DNA from: Microbotryomycetes sp. JL201
Taxonomy: Eukaryota > Basidiomycota > Microbotryomycetes
DNA: 64,000 bases
Assembly (NCBI GenBank): GCA_033819885.1
Contig: JAQYUZ010000059.1
Coordinates: forward strand, 1-64,000
Direction of reading: 5' to 3'
The position numbers and the translations under genes were made by a program. Position 1 is the first letter of the stretch; each line of letters opens with the position of its first letter. The notes beneath the pieces are model-generated. The model was not told where the DNA came from. It saw nothing but the letters and a program-made list of their open reading frames with translations, and searched no databases. Positions 54,506 to 64,000 of this stretch are shown here, in pieces.

Positions 54506-57053
54506 TCACGTGACGCAGTAAAAGCTCAACCCCCACCGAGCCTTTTCGACCTCGTCTTGTAGCTTACGATCATCCTGCTCCATCCATTTGTCTTCTTGCG
54601 CAATCTCACTTTGCTTGACCGTCTTCCACAGCCTGTCAAACTTGGCTTTCTTGGCCGCAAGTCGCGACATGGCCCGAGGATCTCCGTTGCCCGTGAAGAC
54701 GATGAGGGCCGTCAACGGAGGCAGAGCGGCATGAAGAGTTGCGACATGCGAATTGAGCTGCTCGAATGCTGCCTTTGCACCTTCATTCCGCGCGCTTGCG
54801 TCTGCAATCTCAGCCGCCTCCACAGAGGGGAGCAGATCCGTCTCTACGACCGGAGCTACGACTGGGTTGGCTGAAGCGGCTTCAGCTGTCGCTCGAACAG
54901 TTCCAGTCCCTGAACAGACGAGAATACATCAGATAACGTTTGATCTCTATACTGCTCGCAGCTCACATTGCAGCTTGTTTGACAACTCCATGAACCGAGC
55001 AATGATAAGTTGATGACCGTCCAAGGCAGACAGCGCGCCTTCGAGAACCTGCAAGCGATTCGAAAAGTTCAAAGTCGGATCCAGGCTGCACAGTCAGGAA
55101 AGCCTACCTCCTGGTCCGATGTGCACCCAATCGCCGTAGACGCTTTCGCTCCGTGCCATTGTCCTGGTGTACCATGATCCACGACAGCCGACCTTTTCGG
55201 GTCTGTTCCGCGAGCGATTCGCTCGAAAATAGTCTCTTGGTCATTCGTAAACTCGCCGAAACCGGGACCTGAAGAAAGCAATCAGTCTTGCACATGCTCT
55301 CAGCGGTGTGGACCATTCACCTTTTTGCATTTTGAGATTCAGCAGGTCAATGCACGTTCTTGCATCTTCTTCCGAATCGTGACCGCCTCCCGCTGCAGTG
55401 CCCGAGTTGCCAGCTTGAATCTCCCGCTTGAGCCACTTTTGTGCCAACCATTTCAAAGAAGCTTTGAAAGGCGGTCCGCGCGGATGCTGGTAAATTACTG
55501 AGGTATCAATAATGTTGGAATGCACGAGCTGTTGCACACAGTATGATCGGGTCAGGCCTCGTCCACGTGGTTGAACAGGCCAGACTCACCTTCAGTACCC
55601 TCAGGTCACACTCTAATGAATGTCCAATGAGGATTGTATTGTAATCAATAATGTCGATCAGGTCGCGCTGGACATCCTCAAGCGTCTTCGTGACCGACGC
55701 AAGCTTTTCCTCAGTCAGTCCGGAGAACCTGGATCGGCAAGACTCAGCCGCAGTCATCAACAACGTTTCTGAATTATGCACTTTGTCAAATAGTCGACAA
55801 TCGGCTTTTCTGGCTTGACCAGCGAGTCGTATATCCGCTGGCCCTTCTGATCGACTATGCTCAATCGAGCAAGTTCGGATCCGTCCTCTGTCAAGCACTG
55901 CATCGGCGTAACTCGCAATCAGTGTCGAACATAACGAGCCGTAGGCAGGTCCATACCATTTCGCAATCGAGACCCAAGACCGTTTTTGGACCGTCGACCG
56001 GCTTCTGCCACGGTGCCTCGATCCAGCCGTCCGATCTCTTCCAGTTGTCAAAGATCATGCTTTCGCGGTCACCGTCTTTGGGCGAACGTGATGGCACGGG
56101 GTACGCTTGATCCTCCATCTGTTCTCGTGTCAGCAGATACACTGCTGGATCGGTCGTCTTTGCGAGTTGTCCCTCTGTCGGACCAATCCGGTCATTTTGT
56201 CTGATCAAGCTCTCTCGTCAGCAAGGAGCACTCACGCTCTTTTCTCGCGCGCTCTCGCCGCTCCTTTTCGCCGCCTGTCAGCGGACAGTTGATAAAGTGC
56301 TGGTACGCGCTGTGCAGCTTGTAACGATCCCCTGGTGCTCTCGTCGGACACGCGTGTGAAAATAGTCGTTGAAACACTGGAAGCTGCGAAGCCGCGCTCG
56401 CGCTTTGTGCGCTGGCGCTCGCAGCGAGCGAGAACGGAAGGTTTGCAGACAATGGAGGCTGCTCAACGCCAAGCGTGGTCGCGGTGATGCCTGGTGCCAT
56501 GACTACGACCACTTTGCGAACGTTTCGCTTGTTCTAGAATGAGTCATAGTGCTCAGGCCCCAGCTGATATAATGGTGCCACCGAAACGAACTTACTGCAA
56601 CATACAACCATTGCTGAGCCTTCTCGTCTGACAGCAAGTGCAAGGTCAGGTCTCTGACGTCCTGTCATATGATTGTGACATGTGAGCGGGATAGGTCTTG
56701 ATTGCGAGTGCAAAAGTTGAGCTGACCTTGACTTGGACGAATCTGCCTTTGCTGAATCCCCGAGTGTCGAATGAAAAGGACGGAGGGTTCTCCTGTTCGA
56801 GAGCGTCAGATTGTGCTGAACGAGTGTACATTGTAGGCGTGTCGCTCACGAGCGCTCGCTGTTCCTCTTTGCGGCGCTTCTTCGCCTTGCCCTTGTCCTC
56901 CAGGCCAGCCTCTGCACCATTGCTCATTCCCTTGAGAGACTGTCCATCGTCACTCATCGTGGTCGGCTGGTGCCGGTCAGCTTGTGCCGAGTCTGCCTTG
57001 CGCTTTTTGGTCGTCGCCGGCGACGAGCCCAGCTGGGCGAGTGGAGCATCCAT
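54506..57053 (-). CDS. REX1: RNA exonuclease 1 (Rex1/Rnh70, DEDDh family)
   Basis: 3'-5' exonuclease that trims 5S rRNA, 7S-derived RNAs and tRNA precursors in the nucleus. The ATG at 57053 begins MDAPLAQLGSSPATTKKRKA with several basic clusters. Middle exons: RFVQVKDVRDLTLHLLSDEK, TREQMEDQAYPVPSRSP and the catalytic start VLGLDCEMV, then a joined ARLSIVDQKGQRIYDSLVKP, FSGLTEEKLASVTKTLEDVQ, TILIGHSLECDLRVLK, NIIDTSVIYQHPRGPPFKAS and HDSEEDARTCIDLLNLKMQK. Asp-x-Glu, Asp and the His-x4-Asp supply all four DEDDh ligands. A C-terminal extension (ALIVFTGNGDPRAMSRLAAK) is shared with Rex1 homologues rather than Rex3. Stop at 54506. Its start codon shares a CCATGG palindrome with a possible start of the divergent kinase gene. 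Confidence 0.88.
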
Positions 57054-57264
57054 GGCAATTTCGGTGGCGAGCACTCGCTGCCTCAATCAACGGCGGAGAG
57101 GTCGCGCGGGGTCAAGAAGTGGCGTCAGGGAAAAGCGATGCTGCAGTGGAGCGGAGGCGTTCGTTCGCTCGTTGCGCTCGAGCCTCAACGCCCACCCGCA
57201 GCAACACGCTCACGCACCGCAATCGGGCGCTCCGTCAGCCCAGAAGAGGCGTGTTCGGCCAAAC

Positions 57265-60200
57265 ATGCCGGTGAGGGCACCACCGACGGCGTCTGCAAAC
57301 GCGTTGGCTCGCGCCAATGCCAAGCAGGCGTCGATCGACCTCGCGCACGGCAGGCGCAACCTCGGCACGAACAGCTTCGTCGGCATCAAAAGGGCAGGTG
57401 ACAGAGGTCCGATGTGAGTGTGCCTTGCACACAACGAAGCTCGCTCTGCCCCAGCTCGCCTGGGTCTCGCCGATCATCGCCCGCTCGGCCCTCGTTCTTT
57501 GCTGATCCTATCTGCGCTCATTCCAGTCACTCTGGCATGCACGATGTTGAAGATGATCCAGACCGACTGTACTACTCGCGCGGACTTGGCGGACTCGACA
57601 GCGCCTCAGAGTCTGCCGATGACGACGATGCATCCTTAGGCGAGGCCAGCAATTCGTGGGGTGACGAAGAGGTCCACACTTGATCACTTGCCTGGCTGCC
57701 TATCACAGCTGACCTCTTGCACGCTTGCACAGGGCAATCCGCTCGACAACGACGAAGGCGAGGACGAGGTGGTGCACGGGCGGCAGCACACGCTCGCGTC
57801 GTCCTTTTATCAACCTCCGGCAGTGTCCTACGATATCTCAAATCCGGGAGCGCCCGAGACGGACGATCCAGAATCTGCGAGCGAGGACGGCGGGCCAGAG
57901 ATTGACGAGCGATTCGAGTGGCAAGACATGCTGTCAAACGTTCTTCAAGGCGACGTGCTCAAAAGCGAAAAGACGAGGCTCTCGACCGCAAGTCTGTCTT
58001 CGACGACACGTTTTGCGAACGGGTTCGGCAGTGGCTTCTCGGCGGGCAACATGAGCAGTCGGCGTCAGCGTGCTTATGCCATCTGGTTGCTCATACGAGC
58101 CAAAATCAGAGGCAGGAGCGCAGAAGAAGAAAGTCGCTTCCTTGAAGAAGCGCGAGCAAAAGTTGACGACGTCATGAACGAAGTGCGGGGTTTCAAGGTG
58201 GTCGACCTCGAGGCGCAACCCGGCTATCCCGTTGTGTCAGACGAGATCAAGCTCCGCAACGCAGAAGACCAGGTGGCCAATCTACTCAAGCGGATTGACT
58301 GGTGCGAGTCTCTCTACCCGTCTCGCAAAGCACTGATGCTTGAAAAGGAGCAAGTCGGAGCGGACGATGTCGAGGCGCGCGTCGACGCCTTGCGCACATG
58401 GTATCAGCTTACGCGCCGCATCAAGATCGCCGTAAGCATTCTCAAAGTGTGGACCGGCGGAGAATGGGAAGTCTTGTCTGCACCAGTCTACCAGAAGGAT
58501 GCGAAGTTGAACCAGCCGGGCGCGGACCGAGGTTTCGTTGCCAACATCGTTCGAGAGGACTCACTACAGGAGACTTTCAGCAAGCGTTTGATCACGGACC
58601 TGTACAACCTCGTATTGACAGTCAAGAACGCGTGGATTGACATGTCCTCCGATTTTGAGTCGATGAACTTACCCGGATTCGCATCGGACCTCAACAGGCT
58701 GGCCGTCTTTCCTTCGCGCATTGCCCAAGAAGCATTGCGCAACATCTTGGAATCTGTTTCCAAGGTCGAAGATCCGAGCGTCGTCCTCATCGACCAATTG
58801 ACGACTGACTTGCGCAAGGGCTTGATGACCGCTTGTCGTATTAAGAAGCAGTATCTTGACTTGCCTGCCGGAGCCTCAACGCTCGGATGGTCTCTGCCTG
58901 AAAAAATTGAGGAGTACGAAGAAACGTTAATCGCCACGCTGCGCTTCTTCTTCAAGCTGCTGCACTGGAAGCTCAAGAGTCCGAGCAAGGCAATCTATTT
59001 CAAAGAGACAGAGATTGTCGAGAACGAGTGGGGCTTCCTGAGCGAGGTCACAGAGCAAATTGAAGAGGGCGATCTACTCGTCGGAGAGCATTTCTGGTAA
59101 GTTGATCAAGACTTGGCCCAAGTGGACTCGCTGACATGTATCTCATCAGTACGCTGACGCACCGGCTACTCGTTCGCGTGCTGAGCTACTTTGAGACGCA
59201 ACTCCAAGTTCTCGAGACTCGAGACATGACGCCTCAAGAGATGCTTCGATGGTTCGCTCAGACGCTCGACAACGTACGCGCACGGCATCGCAAGCTGCTG
59301 CGCTTTGGAAAGTGAGTATCTATTCGATCCGAAACCCGTACGGCATGGCTGACGGCTTCCATAGGGGCATGCTCCAACGATTTGAAAACTCGGCAGAGTA
59401 CACTCTCGACAACATCGATTTTAGTTTGTTCATCAACGCACTGACGGCTTCCGATCACTTCATGATCTACACCGGCACGCTCGAGCGCGAGGGTATATAC
59501 ATGGTCGCCCATCCAGCGCTGCACGAAAGGCCAGATCGGGTGCGGTCAATGCTCGTCAGGTGCTTTAGCAATCAGACCCAAGTTGAACACATTATCGGCG
59601 AGGATGACTCTACACACTACATCCTGCTTCTTTCTCCACGAGATCCTTTCATTTGGAACGGCCGGGTCATGAATTTAGAAATTCCGCGACTCGATTTTGA
59701 CCTGAGAGAGCGTCGCGTACGACTACTTGCAGATGGCCCTTCGATGCGGCTGGCACGTTCTAAAGCACATTTCACCGACATGTTCCCACGGTTCAGAAAC
59801 AATATCATTGTCGAGCAGAAGGCGCACCTCGCTCGCGTACAGCGGGAGATCAAGAAGATTGGACGGGCAGTTTTCAGGCTCGCCGAGACGATATTGGGAT
59901 CGCTCGACAGGGTCCGCGCGGTGTCAAAACGCACGCCAGGCTCGGGGCAGGAGCTCGTCGGCAGCTACTTTTCGTTCGCGGCCGACTTGGGTCAGCGAAG
60001 CATTCGTTATCTCGAACCTGCGGCCCGCAATCGTTACGCGTTGATGCTCATGAAGTTCTCTATATCTTGGATCGCCTTTATCTGCGATGATTGCATACCT
60101 ACAGACCCTCGAACATTCAAGTGGGCCGTGCAGGCGCTCGAATTCGCCATGTTCATCACTCGAGGCGACAACATTCTCAAGCTCAATACGGTCGAATTCG

Positions 60201-61861
60201 CAATGTTGAGGAGCAAAGTCGCCAGTTGTATGACGTTGCTCATTTCACACTTTGACGTTCTTGGTGCGAGGTCGAGTACAGAAGCGAAGAAGGAGCAGGA
60301 GCGCATTGACGCCGCTCGGGTTCAGATGAAAGAACACTTGGCCAAGCGTTTCGCAGAGTTGCAGAGCAACCTCAAGTCAGTTCAAGAGTACGAGCAGGCT
60401 GAGCCCGATGAGTTTCCGTTCGGTCTCGGGGCAGAGAGTCTTGGAACGTTGGCGGACGCGTGCGACCGACGGCTGGAGGCGCTGTCCGAGGTTGAGCAAC
60501 AGCGACAAGAGATTGAAAAGTCCACGAGGATGGTAGGACGCGTGCTGAATCGAGAGACGGCGGAAGAGAACGCGCTCGCTTTCTTGGCATCGTCTTCTTC
60601 CAACATATCAATTCGCTGGCAACAGGGCAAATATATTGGTGCAGGTACTTTCGGCACTGTGTACCTCGCCGTCAACCTCGACTCTGGTCAGGAACTCGCC
60701 GTCAAGGAGATTCGCTTTCAAGCGCTCGCCAATGCCCCGCACTTGATCAAGACTGTTCGAGACGAAATGAAAGTGATGGAAATGCTTCGACATGAGAATA
60801 TCGTCCAGTACTATGGCATTGAAGTGCACAGGGACAAGGTCTACATTTTCGAAGAGTACTGCCCTGGAGGCTCTTTGGCAAATTTGCTGGAGCACGGCCC
60901 TATTCAGGAAGAGTTGATCGTGCAACTGTACGCGCTTCAAATGTTGAATGGTTTGGTATACCTGCACTCCCAAGACGTTGTACATCGCGACATCAAGCCG
61001 GACAGTCAGTCCAATCACAAGTTTTCCCGAGCAATTGCTGACGATCCTGCGGCTCAGACATTCTGCTCGATGCCAATGGCACAATCAAATTTGTCGATTT
61101 TGGTGCTGCGAAAGTGCTTGTCAAGGGTCAGAAGACGCTAGCGGGTCTCAGTCGGATGGCTGCCCAGGGCAAAGGGCACTTCCTTGACGCTGCCAACGGA
61201 GCCATTCCTGGAGCCGAACAGAATTCGTTGACCGGCACGCCAATGTACCTCAGTCCGGAGACGGTTAAAGGAGAAAGGCGAGGCAAAAAGGGAGCAATGG
61301 ACGTGTGGGCTGTAGGATGCGTTGTGCTCGAATGCGTCACGGGTCATCGACCTTGGTCAAATCTCGACAACGAATGGTGAGCAATTCTTCCTCCCGAGCG
61401 CAAGGCGTTCTTTGTTTGACATTCCCTTTCGTTCCAGGGCCATCATGTTCACGATTGGCATTGCTTCGCAGCATCCTCCGCTCCCAACGCGCGATCAGCT
61501 TTCGGAACTCGGAATCGATTTCTTGCGAGCAGCTTTGACCATTGATCCAGATGAGCGTCCGACGGCCGCTGAGCTACTCGACCATCCGTGGATCAAAGAT
61601 TTCCGTGAACAGTTGGCCGCGATGAACGAGGAAGAGTCAGGTGACTCTAGTTCATCACGTGGTCTGTCGCCCGCCCCTTCAAGAGCTTCCTCATCATTTG
61701 GGTCGACTGGTACGACGATCGTGTACGAAGAAGACGAGGAGGAGCAGCAAGCCGAGCAGTCACCTACTCGATATCCCGGGGACAGTACTGTTTCGAAAGA
61801 GGCGAGCTATCCCGAAGGCACGATTCAGGAGGAACCTGAGCCTGAAGACGAAGCGCAATGA
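57265..61861 (+). CDS. SSK2: MAP kinase kinase kinase, Ssk2/Ssk22/Wis4 type
   Basis: Stress (HOG/Sty1) pathway MAPKKK that phosphorylates the Pbs2-type MAPKK after osmotic or oxidative signals. The conservative start is the ATG at 57265 (MPVRAPPTASANALARANAK); an in-frame ATG at 57052 would add about 71 residues. Exons continue GRRNLGTNSFVGIKR, HSGMHDVEDDPDRLYYSRGL, the long conserved regulatory region (RQRAYAIWLLIRAKIRGRSA, RIKIAVSILKVWTGGEWEVL, MLQRFENSAEYTLDNIDFSL, IGEDDSTHYILLLSPRDPF) that binds the response regulator Ssk1, and the kinase domain from GKYIGAGTFGTVYLAVNLDS. Catalytic residues: ELAVKEIRF (Lys), VHRDIKPDNILLD (intron inside), KFVDFGAAK (Mg loop), TGTPMYLSPETVKGE and MDVWAVGCVVLECVTGHRPW. 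A Glu-rich tail ends at 61861. Kinase plus N-domain make this firm. Confidence 0.92.
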
Positions 61862-61944
61862 TTGGCCTGAAATGTTGTATCGCTACTTTGCTCTTTCGTT
61901 GTAGAATTCGGTCGATTCGAGCTTACATGTGTAACAATGATTAC

Positions 61945-61992
61945 ATTCTGGGTCAACAAGGATTGCGAATTCTGGGTCAACAAGGATTGCAA
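61945..61992. repeat. Two-copy 24-bp tandem repeat between SSK2 and HAS1
   Basis: The unit begins ATTCTGGGTCAACAAGGATT and recurs after 24 bases (61945-61968, 61969-61992) with a single mismatch near the end. It lies in the overlapping 3' region of two convergent genes and probably arose by slippage; no coding role is suggested. Confidence 0.9.
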
Positions 61993-62015
61993 ATGCACGC
62001 AAACGTTCTATGGGA

Positions 62016-64000
62016 TCACCGACTCCATTGCTTGCCATTGCTGGCCATAGCTTTCCTTTCTTTAGCGTCCCTGTAAAAGTCCTTCTCCAGCTTCTTGGCA
62101 CCTTCTAGTTCGCGCCTCCTCTCGTTGCCAGAGCCACCCCGTCTCACTTTCACTGCCTTGTTTCGCCGGGACTGAGCTTCCAAATCATCTTCGTCCTCGC
62201 TCTCGCTCTCGTCATCGGACGCATCACTGTCATGCTGTTTGTTCTTTCTCTTCTTGCCCTTCAGTCCAGACCCGACATTGATGTTGACGGCCGGCGGCAC
62301 GCTGAATCCAAATGCCTTGCCAACCTTTGCCAAATCGAGTTGCGTGACGTCAAAGATTGATTTGAGCGAGTAAGAAGCGTATGATTGGATGTACGCCCTG
62401 AAACCGTCGCGAGCAGACTGGTGCAGATAGTAATTCTTTGAGATGAGCTTTTCTAGCTGGCCTTGGACGTTGGCGACCTTGTCCGTCGGAAAGCTGTACT
62501 CGTTCAAAGGAACTTTGGCTGCTTTCAAAAATTTGAGGAAACCCAGTTCGCTCGGCAGCAAGAAAAGCAACGACCGGCCGGCTTTGCCTGCGCGAGCAGT
62601 TCGACCAACGCGATGGATGTAATCGCGCGGATCGTCCGGAGGATCAAATTGAATGATCCAGTCGACTTTGGGAATGTCGAGTCCTCGAGCAGCGACGTCC
62701 GTGCACAGTAGGATGCCGGTGGGCGCATTGCAGAACTCGAAGAAAGTATTAGTCCGCTTTTGTTGTTTTTGCTTGCCCTTTCACGCACGACGATGTTCAG
62801 TAACAGTCTTGCGGAGGATTGCTTCTGGTGAAACACTCACGTGCAGATCCAAGACGGGCACGTCAATGTAATTCAGCAGCTCGCCATGGTACTGGACGGA
62901 TTTGCAACTCGAGAAGAAGACGATGATCTTCTTTTTAAGGTTTTTCCGCAGGAACGTAAAGAGTAACAGGAAGCGCTTGTCTGAATCACACACGACGTAC
63001 CCCTGCTCGAGGTTGTCGGCAGTTGAGGTGTCACGACCTGAATGAACGTTGATGTACAATGGGCCCGGTCGCAGAGAGATGCGGGCCAGATCAGTGACCT
63101 TCGTGGTCTGTGTAGCCGAAAACAGCATTGTTTGACGGTTGTCTACAAACGACGAAGCGATGTGAGCTTTGCATGTGCGACAGTGGGAGTAGTAGCGACG
63201 CTCACCCTTCGGCAACAGGCTGACAATTTGCCTCATCTCATCTTCGAACCCAATTTCGAGAATTCGATCGGCTTCGTCAATGATGAGTTGTCGCAGATTG
63301 TTAAAGACAAAGCCCTTCGTGTTCTGATCAGACCAGGCCAGAGAAGGTGTCAGCGCGTGGGAGACAACTCGTAGCAAAACAATACACTCACCTGGAGATG
63401 GTCCAACAACCTTCCGGGCGTTGCGATCAGCAGATTGACACCCTTGACCAGTTTCTCTGCTTCCGTTTTCCGGTTTGCGCCACCCATGACGATCGCGAAC
63501 GTCTGATTGTGGTGCTCGCACAGCTCTTTGGCAACACCAAAGATCTGCAGAGCCAGTTCTCGAGTGGGCGAAACGACAATAGCACCAGTTCCTACGAAAT
63601 TGACTCTATCAGTCAGGTATGGACAGCCGTTGGACAGAGAGACCAAAGCGTACCGTTTCTTGGTTTGAACTTGAGCTTGTTGAGCATTTCGATGGCCGGC
63701 ACAAGGAAAGCCATTGTCTTGCCGCTGCCGGTCTTCGCAGCTCCGAGCACATCTCGACCGGCGAGCAGTGGCGGAATGCAGCGCGCTTGGACTTCAGTCA
63801 TCGTCTTGAAACCCATCTGGTCGATCGCCTTTCGCGTGCCCGTGCTGAGATCGAGCGAAGCAAAGTCTGTGTTGAAATGCGGCTGTGCTGCTGCATCGTC
63901 TGTCGCCTGTTGGCCTGTCATGAGCGCGAGCGGGTCCTTGTGCGACCGTTCACCGTTTGCCGCCTGTCCATCGTCCGTTTCGAATCCGAAGGCGGGCTGC
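62016..64000 (-). CDS. HAS1: DEAD-box RNA helicase Has1 (5' end beyond the window)
   Basis: ATP-dependent helicase for early 60S and 40S ribosome assembly in the nucleolus. The 5' end is cut by the window edge: codons before 63921 stay in frame to base 64000 ([20 protein letters not shown]), so MTGQQ at 63921 is internal. Motifs in order: [20 protein letters not shown] (Q motif), AAKTGSGKT (I), [11 protein letters not shown] (Ia), [12 protein letters not shown] (Ib), [20 protein letters not shown] (II), TMLFSATQT (III), [20 protein letters not shown] (IV), [20 protein letters not shown] (V) and [15 protein letters not shown] (VI). The C-terminal domain includes [20 protein letters not shown] and [19 protein letters not shown], specific to Has1, then a basic and acidic tail with [19 protein letters not shown]. 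Stop at 62016. Five short introns can be placed. Confidence 0.93.

Noticed and set aside
1-64000. tRNA, rRNA, CRISPR, transposon or virus-like elements
   Set aside because: Looked for box-B-like TTCGA motifs, spaced direct repeats and transposase or polymerase motifs on both strands; nothing convincing was found by eye, and no computed scan was possible.

Overview
The window is a eukaryotic, fungal chromosome segment. Protein-coding genes are packed closely on both strands, most are cut by many short (about 45-70 nt) GT-AG introns, and fungal hallmark genes are present: homoaconitase, PAPS reductase, an Ssk2/Wis4-type MAPKKK, Blm10, Dal5-type permeases and a DysF-domain protein. Intron density, base composition (roughly half G+C) and short intergenic spaces fit a basidiomycete, perhaps Pucciniomycotina. 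That placement is an inference. I saw no rRNA or tRNA genes, no CRISPR array and no transposon or virus-like element.

Layout, left to right. 0-10 kb: tail of an unknown gene, glutaryl-CoA dehydrogenase, PAPS reductase, urease accessory UreF, a small ubiquitin-fold-like unknown, complex I subunit NDUFA8 and homoaconitase (lysine synthesis). 10-19 kb: a Yen1/GEN1 Holliday-junction nuclease, mitochondrial thioredoxin, then a tandem pair of membrane alpha/beta-hydrolases whose second copy is a pseudogene sharing a 443-bp identical tract with the first. 19-26 kb: Gid8, a Dal5-type permease divergent from a TauD-type dioxygenase, an SH3 protein and Tim21. 26-34 kb: one large intron-rich gene for the proteasome activator Blm10/PA200. 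34-43 kb: a polynucleotide 3'-phosphatase with an in-frame stop, two uncharacterised genes, a cysteine-rich GPI-anchored protein and a DysF-domain protein. 43-52 kb: SAGA subunit Sgf11, a second Dal5-type permease with an in-frame stop, an FHA-domain protein and a GH47 alpha-mannosidase. 52-64 kb: aminodeoxychorismate synthase, Rex1 exonuclease, an Ssk2-type MAPKKK and the DEAD-box helicase Has1, which runs off the right edge.

Most of this is core housekeeping. Loose functional links are sulfur handling (PAPS reductase, TauD-type dioxygenase with a divergent permease), mitochondria (GCDH, NDUFA8, homoaconitase, thioredoxin, Tim21), proteolysis (Gid8, Blm10), RNA processing (Rex1, Has1) and DNA repair (Yen1, the 3'-phosphatase). 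No multi-gene novel system is evident. The oddities worth checking are the conversion tract between the hydrolase copies, three otherwise normal genes that each carry one lesion, two GC-AG introns, and several unrecognised genes. Exon ends quoted below were read by eye from frame continuity and splice consensus.
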